Positions 48,060 to 56,805 of a stretch of 64,000 bases of DNA are shown piece by piece. The notes beneath the pieces were generated by a model. That model was not told the DNA's origin and did not search any database. It saw nothing but the letters and a program-made list of their open reading frames with translations. The first letter of the stretch is position 1. Each line of letters starts with the position of its first letter. Source of the stretch: JADJOY01 sp016713535 [NCBI: Deltaproteobacteria bacterium] (GTDB taxonomy: Bacteria; JADJOY01); NCBI GenBank assembly GCA_016713535.1, contig JADJOY010000014.1:199397-263396 (forward strand). Reading direction: 5' to 3'. Both the position numbers and the translations under genes were made by a program.

Positions 48060-49210
48060 ATGAACGCTCGCGCGCCGGTGCGATCCGGCCGTCCAGCGCT
48101 CGGGGCCGCAAGGCGCGTGCTCTTCCTCGCGCTGGTGGCGGCGGCCTCGCTCTCGATCGTCGAGCTCGGGTTTCGTGTGGCGACCTGGGTCTCGGACCGC
48201 TACTTCGTCGGGACGCTCGACGACCTCGCCCGCGTGGGCGCGCGATCGGGCCCGCTCGGCGTTCCGCTCGCGGCGCTGATCCGGCGGAGCCCGAATCCCC
48301 GCCTGGTCTACGAGCTGCGCCCCGACCTCCACGTGCGGTTCGTGGGCCAGGACGTCGTGACGAACGCGGGCGGCATGCGTGGCCCCCCACCGAGCTTCGC
48401 AAGCAGCCCGGCACGGTGCGCATCGTTGGGCTCGGCGACTCGTATCTGTTCGGATGGGGCGTGCGCCAGGGGGCGGGCGTCCTCGAGCAGCTCACGGCGC
48501 GCCTCGCCGAACGACACGCGGACGTTCGCTGGGAGGCCGTCAACACCGCCGTGCCCGGGTACAACACCGCCATGGAGGTCGAGATGCTGGCGGATCGGGC
48601 ACTCGCCTTCGACCCGGACCTGGTGGTGCTCGACTGGGTACGCAACGACGTCGACCTGCCGAACTTCCTGTGGCGACCGCGCTCGCTCTTCGGCCTCGGC
48701 GAGTCGTTCGCGCTCACGGCGGCGCGCAAACGCGTCGCCGGCCTGCCCGCGCTCGGGTTCCCGATCGTCGAGGCGCCGCTCGGCGACCGCGGCCGCGAAT
48801 ACCAGTCGGATCCCGCCCGTGTGCCCGCGGAGTACCGCTACATGGTGGGCGTCGAGGGAGTGCGCGGTGCGCTCGAGCGCCTCGTGGGGCTGCGCGCCGC
48901 GCACGGCTTCGAGCTCGTGATCACGGCGCACGCGAGGGTTCCGCCGCGGATCGAGGAGGTCTTCACGTCGCTCGACGTGCCGTTCGTTCGCTGCAGGGAC
49001 GCGCTCAACGCCTACGCGAGCAGCCACGGCACCTCGACCCGGCCGGGGTCGCCGCTCACGGTGAGCGCCACCGATCCGCACCTGAGCGAGCTCGGCCATG
49101 GGGTGTGCGCCGGTGCCTACGCGGCGGAGCTCGCCTCGAGCGGCCTCGACGAGCGGCTCGTCGCCCGCGCCCGGCGAGGGTCGGGCCGGGGAAGAACGAG
49201 TCGCCGATGA
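48060..49210 (+). CDS. SGNH/GDSL-like membrane-anchored hydrolase, one frameshift
   Basis: About 383 residues after adding one C to the run at 48381-48386; the joined frame reads GGMRGP then TELRKQPGTVRIVGLGDSYL. N-terminal helix VLFLALVAAASLSIVELGFR. SGNH blocks: VGLGDSYLFGWG (serine), EAVNTAVPGYNTAMEVEML (block II glycine), LVVLDWVRNDVDL (block III N), and TDPHLSELGHG at the end (D-x-x-H). All four catalytic elements are present. Such single-pass SGNH proteins often de-acylate or acetylate surface polysaccharide. The stop overlaps the GST start (ATGA). Confidence 0.83.
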
Positions 49211-49842
49211 GCCCGCCGTATCGCCTCTATTCCGCCAAGGGTGGCGGCTCCATGATCGTCGAGGTGGCGTTCACCCTCGCCGGGCTGCCATTCGAGTGCC
49301 ACGACGTCGAGTGGGCGCAGGTCGGACCGGAGAGCGCCGTGCTCGCGCCGCTCAACCCGCTCGGCCAGATCCCCACGGTGGTGCTGCCGGACGGGTCGGT
49401 GCTGACGGAGAGCGCGGCGATCGTGCTGCACGCCGCCGAGCACGCTCCCGCGGCGGAGCTCGCGCCGCGCCCCGGTGACCCGCGGCGCGCTGCGTTCCTG
49501 CGCTGGCTCGTCTTCCTGAACGCCGCCGTCTATCCCACCTTCACCTACGGCGACGATCCCCTGCGCTGGGTCGAGGGCGACGAGCCGTCCGCGGCGCGGC
49601 TGCGGCGCTCCACCGACGCGCACCGGGAGAAGCTGCTCACCTGGCTCGATCGCGAGGTCGTGCGCGAGCCGTGGTTCCTCGGCGAACGCTTCTCGGCGCT
49701 CGACGTCTACCTGTGGACGATCTCGCTGTGGCGTCCCGGGCGCGCGTGGTTCGCGGAGCACGCGCCGCGGCTCCACGCCATCGCCCTCGCCGCCGAGGCG
49801 CTCCCCGCGGTGGCCGCGGTCCACGCGCGGAACCGGAGCTGA
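49207..49842 (+). CDS. Glutathione S-transferase family protein
   Basis: 211 residues. The N-terminal thioredoxin-fold domain MSPPYRLYSAKGGGSMIVEV holds the likely catalytic serine or tyrosine, and NPLGQIPTVVLPDGSVLTES has the cis-proline and the E-S that bind the glutathione gamma-glutamyl group. The C-terminal helical domain ends with ERFSALDVYLWTISLWRPG, the N-capping-box region. Cytosolic; detoxification or isomerisation, substrate unknown. Translationally coupled to the SGNH gene, which is an odd partner. The next 122 bases are empty. Confidence 0.9.
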   Translation: MSPPYRLYSAKGGGSMIVEVAFTLAGLPFECHDVEWAQVGPESAVLAPLNPLGQIPTVVLPDGSVLTESAAIVLHAAEHAPAAELAPRPGDPRRAAFLRWLVFLNAAVYPTFTYGDDPLRWVEGDEPSAARLRRSTDAHREKLLTWLDREVVREPWFLGERFSALDVYLWTISLWRPGRAWFAEHAPRLHAIALAAEALPAVAAVHARNRS

Positions 49843-49964
49843 GGGCGCACCGCTCGACTCCTGGCGCCCGACGAAGCGAGCGCGCTCCAATCGCGCGGCC
49901 CGCTCTGGCGAACGGACGGTGGAGGTCGTCCCGCCGCGGTGGGCGGGTTGCCGGCACCCCGGCG

Positions 49965-50519
49965 TCAGCGGGCGTCGAGCCCGTCGAGCTCGGCCTGCAG
50001 GCGCGCCAAACACCCGGGACAGACCGCGTGGGTGACGCGGGGCGGCCGGGCGTGGTGGAAGATCGCGAGGCTCTCGACGGCGTGCTCGAGCTCGAGCCAG
50101 CGGTCAGCGCCGTCGTCGACGCGATGGCACCAGCCGCACATCCGTACCCACTCGTCGCTGCGCTCGGCGCACGCGGAGAGGACGGCGAGGGGCGCGCGCG
50201 GCTCGACCTCGAGGGCGCGCACGCTCACCGAGACGAGCCGCTCGGGGGTGGTCGCGAGCACCATCTCGAACAAGCGCCGCTCGCCGGGCGAGTCGCAGCG
50301 GAAGGTGATCTTGACCGGTCCGCCCCGCGCGCGGGCGCGCTGGAAGAGACGGTGATAGATGCTCGCGGTCGCGACGTCCGCGATGAAGCGGCGGATCGGC
50401 TGGCCGATCACCGCGCCCGCGAGCACCGCCTCGCCCGCGTTCGCCCGGGCGAAGGCGTCCCAGGCGGCGTTCACCGCCACGATGCGGTCCGCCGCGTCGA
50501 GCCAGTACGCCACCGTCAT
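49965..50519 (-). CDS. PAS-like sensor with C-terminal CxxC...CxxC module (copy 2)
   Basis: 184 residues; ATG at 50519. Residues 1-120 form a short PAS-like domain (AYWLDAADRIVAVNAAWDAF; GQPIRRFIADVATASIYHRL; KITFRCDSPGERRLFEMVLA). The C-terminal part MCGWCHRVDDGADRWLELEH leads to VTHAVCPGCLARL: two C-x-x-C pairs about 50 residues apart, probably a metal site. This tail is often found at the end of PAS and receiver proteins (M-C-A-W-C-K-x-I). No kinase or cyclase output is attached. An equal-length paralogue lies 164 bases upstream. Confidence 0.8.
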   Translation of the reverse strand: MTVAYWLDAADRIVAVNAAWDAFARANAGEAVLAGAVIGQPIRRFIADVATASIYHRLFQRARARGGPVKITFRCDSPGERRLFEMVLATTPERLVSVSVRALEVEPRAPLAVLSACAERSDEWVRMCGWCHRVDDGADRWLELEHAVESLAIFHHARPPRVTHAVCPGCLARLQAELDGLDAR

Positions 50520-50683
50520 GGTCGGCCTCGCCGCCCACCGTGGACGAGCCACGTGGGCGAGTGCGTGGCCGGTAGCTTCAGCGGAGGGGTTTCCGGCGGT
50601 CTTCGACCCTGGTCACGCGCCCGCCAGCCAGGCGGAGTCGGGCGCGGAGCGGACGAGGCATCGCGGAGGTCGGGCCCGACCCG

Positions 50684-51238
50684 TCACGGGGCGTCGAGCT
50701 GGCCGATCTCGCCTTCGAGAGCGGCCCGGCAGGTCGGGCAGACCGTGTGGGTCACGAACGGAGGGGTCGCACCGTGGAACACCTCGAGATCGCGCACCGC
50801 GTCCTCGAGCTCGAGCCACGAGCCGTCCGCGTCGGCGATCGCGTGGCACCAGGCGCACATGCGCGTCATGGCCTCGCCCCGTTCGCAGGTGGCGTCGAGG
50901 GCTCGAATCGGGGCGCGCGGCTCGACCGTCACCTCGCGGACCTCGGTGATGACCCCGCCCTCGTCGCCGGGTGTGAGCTGCATGCGGAAGAGCCGCCGCT
51001 CGCCCGGCGCGTCGCAGCGGAACGTGAAGGTCGTGGTCCGGGACTCGTCGCGCACGCGCTGGTACATGCGTTGGTAGATCGACGCGGTGCTTGGGTCCGA
51101 GACGTGGTCCCAGATCGACTGGCCGAGGACCGCGTCGCCGACCAGCGCGTGGCCGGAGTTCGCGGCCGCGAACGTGGTCCAGTCGTCGTTGACGGCGACG
51201 ATCCGGTCGTCGCGATCGATGTGGTATTCGACGCGCAT
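50684..51238 (-). CDS. PAS-like sensor with C-terminal CxxC...CxxC module (copy 1)
   Basis: 184 residues; ATG at 51238. Same architecture as its neighbour: VEYHIDRDDRIVAVNDDWTT, GQSIWDHVSDPSTASIYQRM, TFTFRCDAPGERRLFRMQLT, then MCAWCHAIADADGSWLELED and VTHTVCPTCRAAL. The two proteins agree in blocks over their whole length, so they arose by tandem duplication. They may form a heterodimer or sense two related signals. Divergent from the SPFH gene at 51411, with a 172-base intergenic region that could serve both. Confidence 0.82.
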   Translation of the reverse strand: MRVEYHIDRDDRIVAVNDDWTTFAAANSGHALVGDAVLGQSIWDHVSDPSTASIYQRMYQRVRDESRTTTFTFRCDAPGERRLFRMQLTPGDEGGVITEVREVTVEPRAPIRALDATCERGEAMTRMCAWCHAIADADGSWLELEDAVRDLEVFHGATPPFVTHTVCPTCRAALEGEIGQLDAP

Positions 51239-51410
51239 CGGGGTCCTTCGAGGCGACCATCCTATCCGAGCCGCTCGCGCCGCCCGGGCGTTCCGCCGCG
51301 TGTCTCTTTTTCGGGGGGGTGGAACCGGGTACCATGCGCCCCCGCTGGCTCGTCGCGCTGAGCGGTCCAGCCTCTGCGAAGAGAACAATCTCACGCGCTC
51401 GGGAGGTGAC

Positions 51411-52472
51411 ATGGGTCTCTTGAACGCCATTCGCAAAGAATTCATCGAAGTCATCGAGTGGACCGAACCCGCCGACGACATCCTCGTCTACCGGTTCCCG
51501 GTCGCCGACAACGAGATCAAGAACGGCGCTCAGCTCACGGTCCGTGAGTCGCAGGCGGCGGTCTTCATCGAGCAGGGCAAGCCGGCCGACCAGTTCACGT
51601 CGGGGCGGCACGTGCTCAACACCGCGAACCTGCCGATCCTGACCACGCTCAGGAGCTGGCCGTACATGTTCACGAGCCCGTTCAAGGCGGAGGTCTACTT
51701 CTTCTCGCTGCGCCAGAAGCTCGGACAGACGTGGGGAACCCCGCAGCCGATCACGATCCGCGACAAGGAGTTCGGCTCGGTGCAGATCCGCATGTTCGGC
51801 GTGTTCGCCTACCACATGGCGGACCCCGCGCTCTTCTACTCGAAGGTCTCGGGGACCCGCGAGATCTACAAGACCGAGGACCTCGCGGCGCAGCTCGTGC
51901 CGCAGATCGTCGCCGGCTCGGCGCAGTTCTTCGCGCAGTCGAACGTGCCGTTCCTGGACATGGCCGCGAACCAGGTGCTGCTCGCGCAGGGCATCCAGAA
52001 GCAGCTCGAGCCGAGCTTCGCCGCACTCGGGGTGGCGCTCGACTCCTTCGTCGTGAGCAGCGTCACCCTCCCGGACGCGCTCCAGAAGACCCTGAACGAG
52101 CGCCAGTCGATGGGGATCATCGGCAACTTCGGCGACTACGCGAAGTACCAGACCGCGCGCTCGATCCCCGACGCCGCCGCCAATCCCGGCGGCCTCGCGG
52201 GCATCGGCGCCGGGCTCGCCGCGGGCGCCGCGTTCGGCAACGTCATGACCGGCGCGCTCGGTGGGATGACGGGCCCGCAGGGTGGAGCCGCGCCGAGCGG
52301 CGCGGAGGCGGCGGCGCTGGTCGCCTGCATCGCGTGCGGCAAGGGTATCGAGACCGGCTCGCCCTTTTGCCGCTGGTGCGGCTCGCCGCAGCAGAAGGCG
52401 TGTCCGCAGTGCAAGGCCACGGTGGCGCCCGACGCCGCGTTCTGCGCCAAGTGCGGCACCAAGCTCGGTTGA
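51411..52472 (+). CDS. SPFH-domain protein with C-terminal double zinc ribbon (YdjI/virion-core type)
   Basis: 353 residues. ATG at 51411 follows GGGAGGTGAC. MGLLNAIRKEFIEVIEWTEP and DNEIKNGAQLTVRESQAAVF are the signature opening of this SPFH (band-7) subfamily, which forms oligomers at membranes. After a glycine/alanine linker (AGIGAGLAAGAAFGN) come four C-x-x-C knuckles: CIACGKG, FCRWCGS, ACPQCKA, FCAKCGT, a double zinc ribbon. It heads a co-directional cluster with DUF4178, DUF350 and spermidine synthase genes. In related genomes this SPFH type travels with PspA-like or DUF4178 genes, pointing to envelope organisation or stress. Confidence 0.9.
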   Translation: MGLLNAIRKEFIEVIEWTEPADDILVYRFPVADNEIKNGAQLTVRESQAAVFIEQGKPADQFTSGRHVLNTANLPILTTLRSWPYMFTSPFKAEVYFFSLRQKLGQTWGTPQPITIRDKEFGSVQIRMFGVFAYHMADPALFYSKVSGTREIYKTEDLAAQLVPQIVAGSAQFFAQSNVPFLDMAANQVLLAQGIQKQLEPSFAALGVALDSFVVSSVTLPDALQKTLNERQSMGIIGNFGDYAKYQTARSIPDAAANPGGLAGIGAGLAAGAAFGNVMTGALGGMTGPQGGAAPSGAEAAALVACIACGKGIETGSPFCRWCGSPQQKACPQCKATVAPDAAFCAKCGTKLG

Positions 52473-52514
52473 TCGCACGGATCTTCGCGTCCGTGTCCCA
52501 TTCTCCTCGCGAAC

Positions 52515-52540
52515 GTAGGGGCGGGGCCCGTCCCCGCCCG
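52515..52540 (+). repeat. GTAGGGG palindrome between cluster genes
   Basis: GTAGGGGCGGGGCCCGTCCC with CGCCCG, in the 88-base gap between the SPFH and DUF4178 genes and 20 bases before the ATG, close to where the ribosome site should be. Confidence 0.8.
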
Positions 52541-52560
52541 CTCGCTCGCAGGCCCACGCC

Positions 52561-54481
52561 ATGAGCCGCGGGCTCGCGAGCGCTTGCCCGCAGTGCGGCG
52601 CGCCGCTCACCTTCCAGGGAGCGGCGAGCCTCACCACCGTCTGCAAGTACTGTCGCGCCGGCGTGGCTCGCGCCGGCGTCGACGTCACGATGCTCGGCCA
52701 GATCCCCGATCTGGTCGCCACCGAGACCCGGCTCGCGCTGGGCATGAGCGGCAGCCTCGACGGCAAGGGCTTCGTGGTGCTCGGCCGCCTCCAGCTCGAT
52801 CAGGGGGAATGCGCGTGGGACGAGTGGTACGTGACCTGGGCCGACGGCCGCTTCGGCTGGCTCGCGGAGGCCGCGGGCTCGCTCATCTGCACGACCAAGA
52901 ACGACAAGCCGATCGAGGTGCCGCCCTTCGACAAGCTGGTACCAGGCGGCGGCCCTCACCCTCGGCAAGCTCGGGGCGTTCCGGCTTGGCGAGGTGGGGG
53001 CGGGCGAGTTCGTGTCCGCCGAGGGCGAGCTGCCCTTCACGGTGGAGCTCGGCGCGAAGTACCGCTTCGCCGACGCCACCGGCGCCTCGGGCGAATACGC
53101 GACGATCGACTACGGCGTCGACGCCCAGGACGAGGTCCTGGTGTTCGTCGGCCGCCAGGTGCCATGGGCGGCCGCGCACCTCCAGGGCGGGGCGCCCGAG
53201 GTGGCCGGATCGGGAAAGGCCGAGGCGCTCGCGTGCCCCGGCTGCGGCGCGCCGGTCAAGCCGGTCCTCGAGGACACCAAGGTCCTCACCTGCGGGAGCT
53301 GTCACGGCGTCCTCGACCTGAGCGGCGGTGCTCTCAAGCTGATGGCGGAGGCCGCCAAGCGCCCCAAGCCCGGCATCCCGCTCGGCGCGCGCGGCATGAT
53401 CCAGGGCGATGCCCTCGAGGTCATCGGCTACCTGAAGCGCGCGGTCACCGTGGACGGTCAGGACTACACCTGGCGCGAATACCTGCTCCACGGGCCCAAG
53501 GGCTATCGCTGGCTCTCCGAGTCCGACGGCCACTACCTCTACCTGAACGAGGTCCCCGGCGGGCGCATCTCGCGGGTCGTGCCGAGCGTCATCGCCACCT
53601 GCGACAAGCGGCCGTTCAAGCACTTCCAGACCTCGCGCGCCCGCTACGTGGAGATCCAGGGCGAGTTCTACTGGCGGCTCGAGACCAAGAAGCAGGTGGA
53701 CATGGACGACTACGTGTCGCCCCCCTACCTGCTCTCGTGCGAGCGCACTGGCAAGGAGCAGAACTGGTCGCTCGGCGAGTACCTGAGCGGCGAGGACGTG
53801 TGGAAGGCGTTCAAGCTCGAAGGCAAGCCGCCCGCGCCGCGCGGTGTCGCCCCCGCCCAGCCGAACCCGTTCAAGACCCAGTCGTGGGCCACGCTCGGCG
53901 TCGCGGCGGTGGCGCTGCTGCTCTTCTTCGTGATCGCGCTCGCCGCCGACCAGCACCACGCTCGGAAGACCGTCCTCACCCTCGAGGTGCCGCTCTCGCC
54001 GCCCGGCAGCGTGACGCTCTCCGAGCCGTTCGAGATGACCGGGCCGCCCGCCGCGGTGGAGATCGCCGGGCGCGCGGACGTGTCGAACGCGTGGGCGGGG
54101 CTCGACGTGGCCCTGATCGAGGAGGCGAGCGGCGAGGTCGATGCGGTCGGTCTCGAGCTCTCCTACTACTACGGCAGCGACGGCGGCGAGTCGTGGAGCG
54201 AGGGCAAGAACCAGGCGAAGGCGATCGTGAGCGCCGTCAAGCCAGGCCGCTATGTCCTGCGCGTGGAACCGGTTTCGGGCAGGGAGGGCAACGGGTCGCT
54301 GCCGGCCTCGGCCTACGTGACCGTGACGCGCGGGGTGTTCCTGATGCCGCCCGCGGTGATCACGTTCCTCGGCATCCTCGTCTACCCGGCGATCCTGTGG
54401 CTGCGCTCGAAGCACTTCGAGGTGCGGCGCTGGGCGGAGAGTGATCACCCCATGACCAGCTCCGGCGGAGACGACGAATGA
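52561..54481 (+). CDS. Double DUF4178 membrane protein with two zinc ribbons, one frameshift
   Basis: About 639 residues after dropping one base near 52945 (PPFDKL continues as YQAAALTLGKLGAFRLGEVG). Zinc ribbon 1: CPQCGAPL with CKYC; first DUF4178 domain (ALGMSGSLDGKGFVVLGRLQ; CAWDEWYVTWADGRFGWLAE). Zinc ribbon 2: CPGCGAPV with CGSC. Second DUF4178 domain (MIQGDALEVIGYLKRAVTVD; GPKGYRWLSESDGHYLYLNE). A membrane helix (TLGVAAVALLLFFVIALAAD), an outside beta domain (TLEVPLSPPGSVTLSEPFEM) and a last helix (AVITFLGILVYPAILWL) follow. DUF4178 is a beta-barrel-like domain of unknown action found with polyamine and Psp-linked genes. The stop overlaps the next ATG. Confidence 0.87.
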
Positions 54482-54661
54482 TCCGCTACTCCGTGTTGTG
54501 CGCCGCGTTGCTCTCGGGGTTCGCTTACACCGAGTGGCGGGGCGTGAACCTGATCCCGCAGGCAACGCATGCCATTGCGCCGGCCTCCGTGCGGTCCCGC
54601 GCCGGGCGGGTATCGCAGCTACCACTACTATCGAAGCGGCGGCTTCCGAGGAGGGAAGTGA
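54478..54661 (+). CDS. Small exported protein of the DUF350/DUF4178 cluster, one frameshift
   Basis: 60 residues when one base is removed near 54605. ATG at 54478 overlaps the DUF4178 stop. Reads MIRYSVLCAALLSGFAYTEW then RGVNLIPQATHAIAPASVRS, and in the shifted frame GYRSYHYYRSGGFRGGK before TGA at 54659-54661. One N-terminal helix, then E-W-R-G, and a basic, tyrosine- and glycine-rich tail ending G-G-K. Small proteins of this shape (helix, E-W-R-G, S-V-R, Y-R-S-x-Y, G-G-K) are what I would expect at this spot in related clusters. Its stop and the DUF350 start form TGATG, which supports the corrected frame. Confidence 0.62.
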
Positions 54662-54873
54662 TGGATGTCCAATGGAAGTACCTGGTCCTCAGCCTGATCT
54701 ACTCGGCGGTCGGGATCGCGATCTTCATGATCGCCTACAAGGTGATCGAGCTGGTGATGCCCTTCGATCTGAACAAGGAGCTCGCCGAGGACCAGAACAC
54801 CGCGGTGGGTGTCCTGGTGGGCTCGGTGATGCTCGGGCTCGCGCTCATCATCGCCTCGGCCATGCACGGGTAG
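54661..54873 (+). CDS. DUF350 family membrane protein
   Basis: 70 residues; ATG at 54661 inside TGATG, after AGGAGGGAAG. Two helices: YLVLSLIYSAVGIAIFMIAY and TAVGVLVGSVMLGLALIIAS, joined by KVIELVMPFDLNKELAEDQN, the DUF350 hallmark (P-F-D-l-x-x-E-l with E-D-x-N). Full-length DUF350 proteins have two such units; this is a single unit and must oligomerise. Coupled to the small protein before it. The function is unknown but the family tracks with polyamine synthesis and glutathionylspermidine-synthase-like genes. Confidence 0.9.
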   Translation: MDVQWKYLVLSLIYSAVGIAIFMIAYKVIELVMPFDLNKELAEDQNTAVGVLVGSVMLGLALIIASAMHG

Positions 54874-54935
54874 TCCTTTCCGCCTCGCTGTCGAATCGGT
54901 CCCGTCCCGTGGAAGACGAGCTTCCCCAAGGGGCG

Positions 54936-55041
54936 CGCGCCAGCGGCGCGCCAGCGAGCGAAGCCGAGCCGCCTCGGGGGTGGGGCCCCGCCGAGACCGC
55001 GCTCTTGGCGGGGCGGGGGGCTGGAACAGCCCCCCGTGGAA
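54936..55041 (+). repeat. Composite two-hairpin repeat, copy 5
   Basis: Same order as copy 1: CGCCAGCGGCGCG and GCGAGCGAAGCCGAGC, then hairpin 1 CCCCGCCGAGA/TCTTGGCGGGG with loop CCGCGC (54986-55013, one G-T pair), then hairpin 2 GGGGGGCTG/CAGCCCCCC with loop GAA (55015-55035). It sits between the DUF350 and spermidine synthase genes, 47 bases before the latter's ATG. It could end or attenuate the transcript, or stabilise the upstream mRNA. Confidence 0.8.
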
Positions 55042-55087
55042 GCCAGGTGCCGCTGGCACCGGCCGATCGTCCGGGCGCTCGTAGACC

Positions 55088-56647
55088 ATGACTGAGCCGA
55101 ACATCGACTCCCCGCCGCAGACGGAGAGCCCGGTTCCCCCCCGCGGTCAGGTCCCCCTGATCTTTGTCACCGTCGTCGTCATCGCGGTCTGCGGGCTCAT
55201 CTACGAGCTCCTCGCGAGCACCATCGCGTCCTACCTGCTCGGCGACTCGGTCACCCAGTTCTCGACCGTCATCGGCACCTACCTCTCCGCGATGGGGATC
55301 GGCGCCTGGCTGTCGCGGTTCTTCGATCGCTCGCTGGCGCGGCGCTTCGTCGACGTCGAGCTGGCGGTGGCCCTGGTGGGCGGGTTCTCGGCGCCGCTCC
55401 TCTACTTCGCGTTCGGTCGTTTCGACGCGTTCCGGCTGCTGCTCTACTCGCTGGTGGTGGTGATCGGCGTCCTGGTCGGGCTCGAGGTCCCGCTGCTGCT
55501 GCGGATCCTGCGCGACAAGCTCTCCTTCAAGGAGGTGGTCGCGCGGGTGCTCGCGTTCGACTATCTGGGAGCCCTGGTGGCGTCGCTGCTGTTCCCGATC
55601 GTGTTCGTGCCGCACCTCGGGCTGATCCGCACCTCGCTCGTGTTCGGTGCCCTCAACGCGCTCACGGCGCTCTGGACCACCTGGCTGCTGGCGAGCGAGA
55701 TCCGCGGTGTGGCCTGGCTGCGCGCGCAGTGCGTCGCGGTGCTGGTGGCGCTGATGGTGGCGTTCGTCGGCGCCGATCGGCTCACCAGCCTCGCCGAGGA
55801 GGAGCACTACGCGGACCCGATCGTGTGGTCGAAGCAGACGCCCTATCAGCGCATCGTGCTGACCCGCAGCCACGACACCTTCGCGCTCTTCCTCGACGGC
55901 AACCTGCAGTTCTCCAGCCTCGACGAATACCGCTACCACGAGGGGCTGGTGCACCCGGCGTTCGCGGTGGCGGCGCGGCGCGCCCAGGTGCTGGTGCTCG
56001 GTGGGGGCGACGGGCTCGCGGTGCGCGAGATCCTGAAGCACCCGGACGTGGAGCGCGTGACCCTCGTCGACCTCGACCCGGCCATGACGGACACCGTCGC
56101 GAAGCTGCCGCTGGTGGCGGCGCTCAATCGCGACGCCCTCGCCGACCCACGGGTCGACGTGGTCAACGCCGACGCCATGACCTGGCTCGCCGAGATCCCC
56201 AGCTCGCAGCGCTACGACGTGGTGATCGTCGATTTCCCGGATCCCAACAACTTCTCGCTCGGCAAGCTCTACACCACGCGGTTCTACCGGCTGCTCAAGG
56301 CGCACGTCGCCGAGGGCGGCGCGGTGTCGGTGCAGTCGACCTCGCCGCTCTTCGCGCGGCGCTCGTTCTGGTGCATCGCGCGCACCCTCGCCGCCGCGGG
56401 GTTCGCCGTGCGCCCCTACCACGTGGCGGTGCCGTCGTTCGGCGAATGGGGCTTCGTGCTGGCGCGGCTGGCCGCGTTCGACCCACCCACCCAGACGCTC
56501 GCCGGCCTCGAGTTCCTCGACGCTGCGCTGCTGCCGACGTTGTTCGTGTTCGGACCCGACCTCGGGCCGCTCGACGGCGAGGTGAACCGCCTCGACAACC
56601 AGGCCCTCGTCCAGTACTACGACGACGAGTGGCGCCGCTGGGAATAG
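55088..56647 (+). CDS. Membrane-spanning spermidine synthase (polyamine aminopropyltransferase-like)
   Basis: 519 residues. Seven helices first (LIFVTVVVIAVCGLIYELLA, then FSTVIGTYLSAMGIGAWLSR onward to about residue 225), then a spermidine synthase domain: TPYQRIVLTRSHDTFALFLD, LDGNLQFSSLDEYRYHEGLV, VLVLGGGDGLAVREILKHPD (co-substrate loop near 305), LVDLDPAM, and VVIVDFPDPNNFSLGKLYTT with the D-x-P catalytic loop. The fusion of helices to SpeE is a known type that moves an aminopropyl group from decarboxylated AdoMet to an amine near the membrane. No AdoMet decarboxylase gene is in the window. Last gene of the DUF350 block, 158 bases before the flavoprotein. Confidence 0.92.
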   Translation: MTEPNIDSPPQTESPVPPRGQVPLIFVTVVVIAVCGLIYELLASTIASYLLGDSVTQFSTVIGTYLSAMGIGAWLSRFFDRSLARRFVDVELAVALVGGFSAPLLYFAFGRFDAFRLLLYSLVVVIGVLVGLEVPLLLRILRDKLSFKEVVARVLAFDYLGALVASLLFPIVFVPHLGLIRTSLVFGALNALTALWTTWLLASEIRGVAWLRAQCVAVLVALMVAFVGADRLTSLAEEEHYADPIVWSKQTPYQRIVLTRSHDTFALFLDGNLQFSSLDEYRYHEGLVHPAFAVAARRAQVLVLGGGDGLAVREILKHPDVERVTLVDLDPAMTDTVAKLPLVAALNRDALADPRVDVVNADAMTWLAEIPSSQRYDVVIVDFPDPNNFSLGKLYTTRFYRLLKAHVAEGGAVSVQSTSPLFARRSFWCIARTLAAAGFAVRPYHVAVPSFGEWGFVLARLAAFDPPTQTLAGLEFLDAALLPTLFVFGPDLGPLDGEVNRLDNQALVQYYDDEWRRWE

Positions 56648-56670
56648 TCGTTTGAATCGTCACAGCAACT

Positions 56671-56763
56671 GCGGGAGACCTCACGGTCGCCCCTACGCTG
56701 CCACGAGTGAGCCGATCGATGGATCGAACGTCGGTCGTGTAGGGGCGAGCGTCAGCTCGCCCG
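56671..56763. repeat. Two GTAGGGG palindromes
   Basis: Reverse copy GCGGGAGACCTCACGGTCGC with CCCTAC (56671-56696) and forward copy GTAGGGGCGAGCGTCAGCTC with GCCCG (56739-56763) fill the gap between the spermidine synthase and flavoprotein genes. Confidence 0.8.
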
Positions 56764-56805
56764 CATGCCTCCGGACATCGGGTCTTGCTCACGAGCGTCT
56801 GACCC

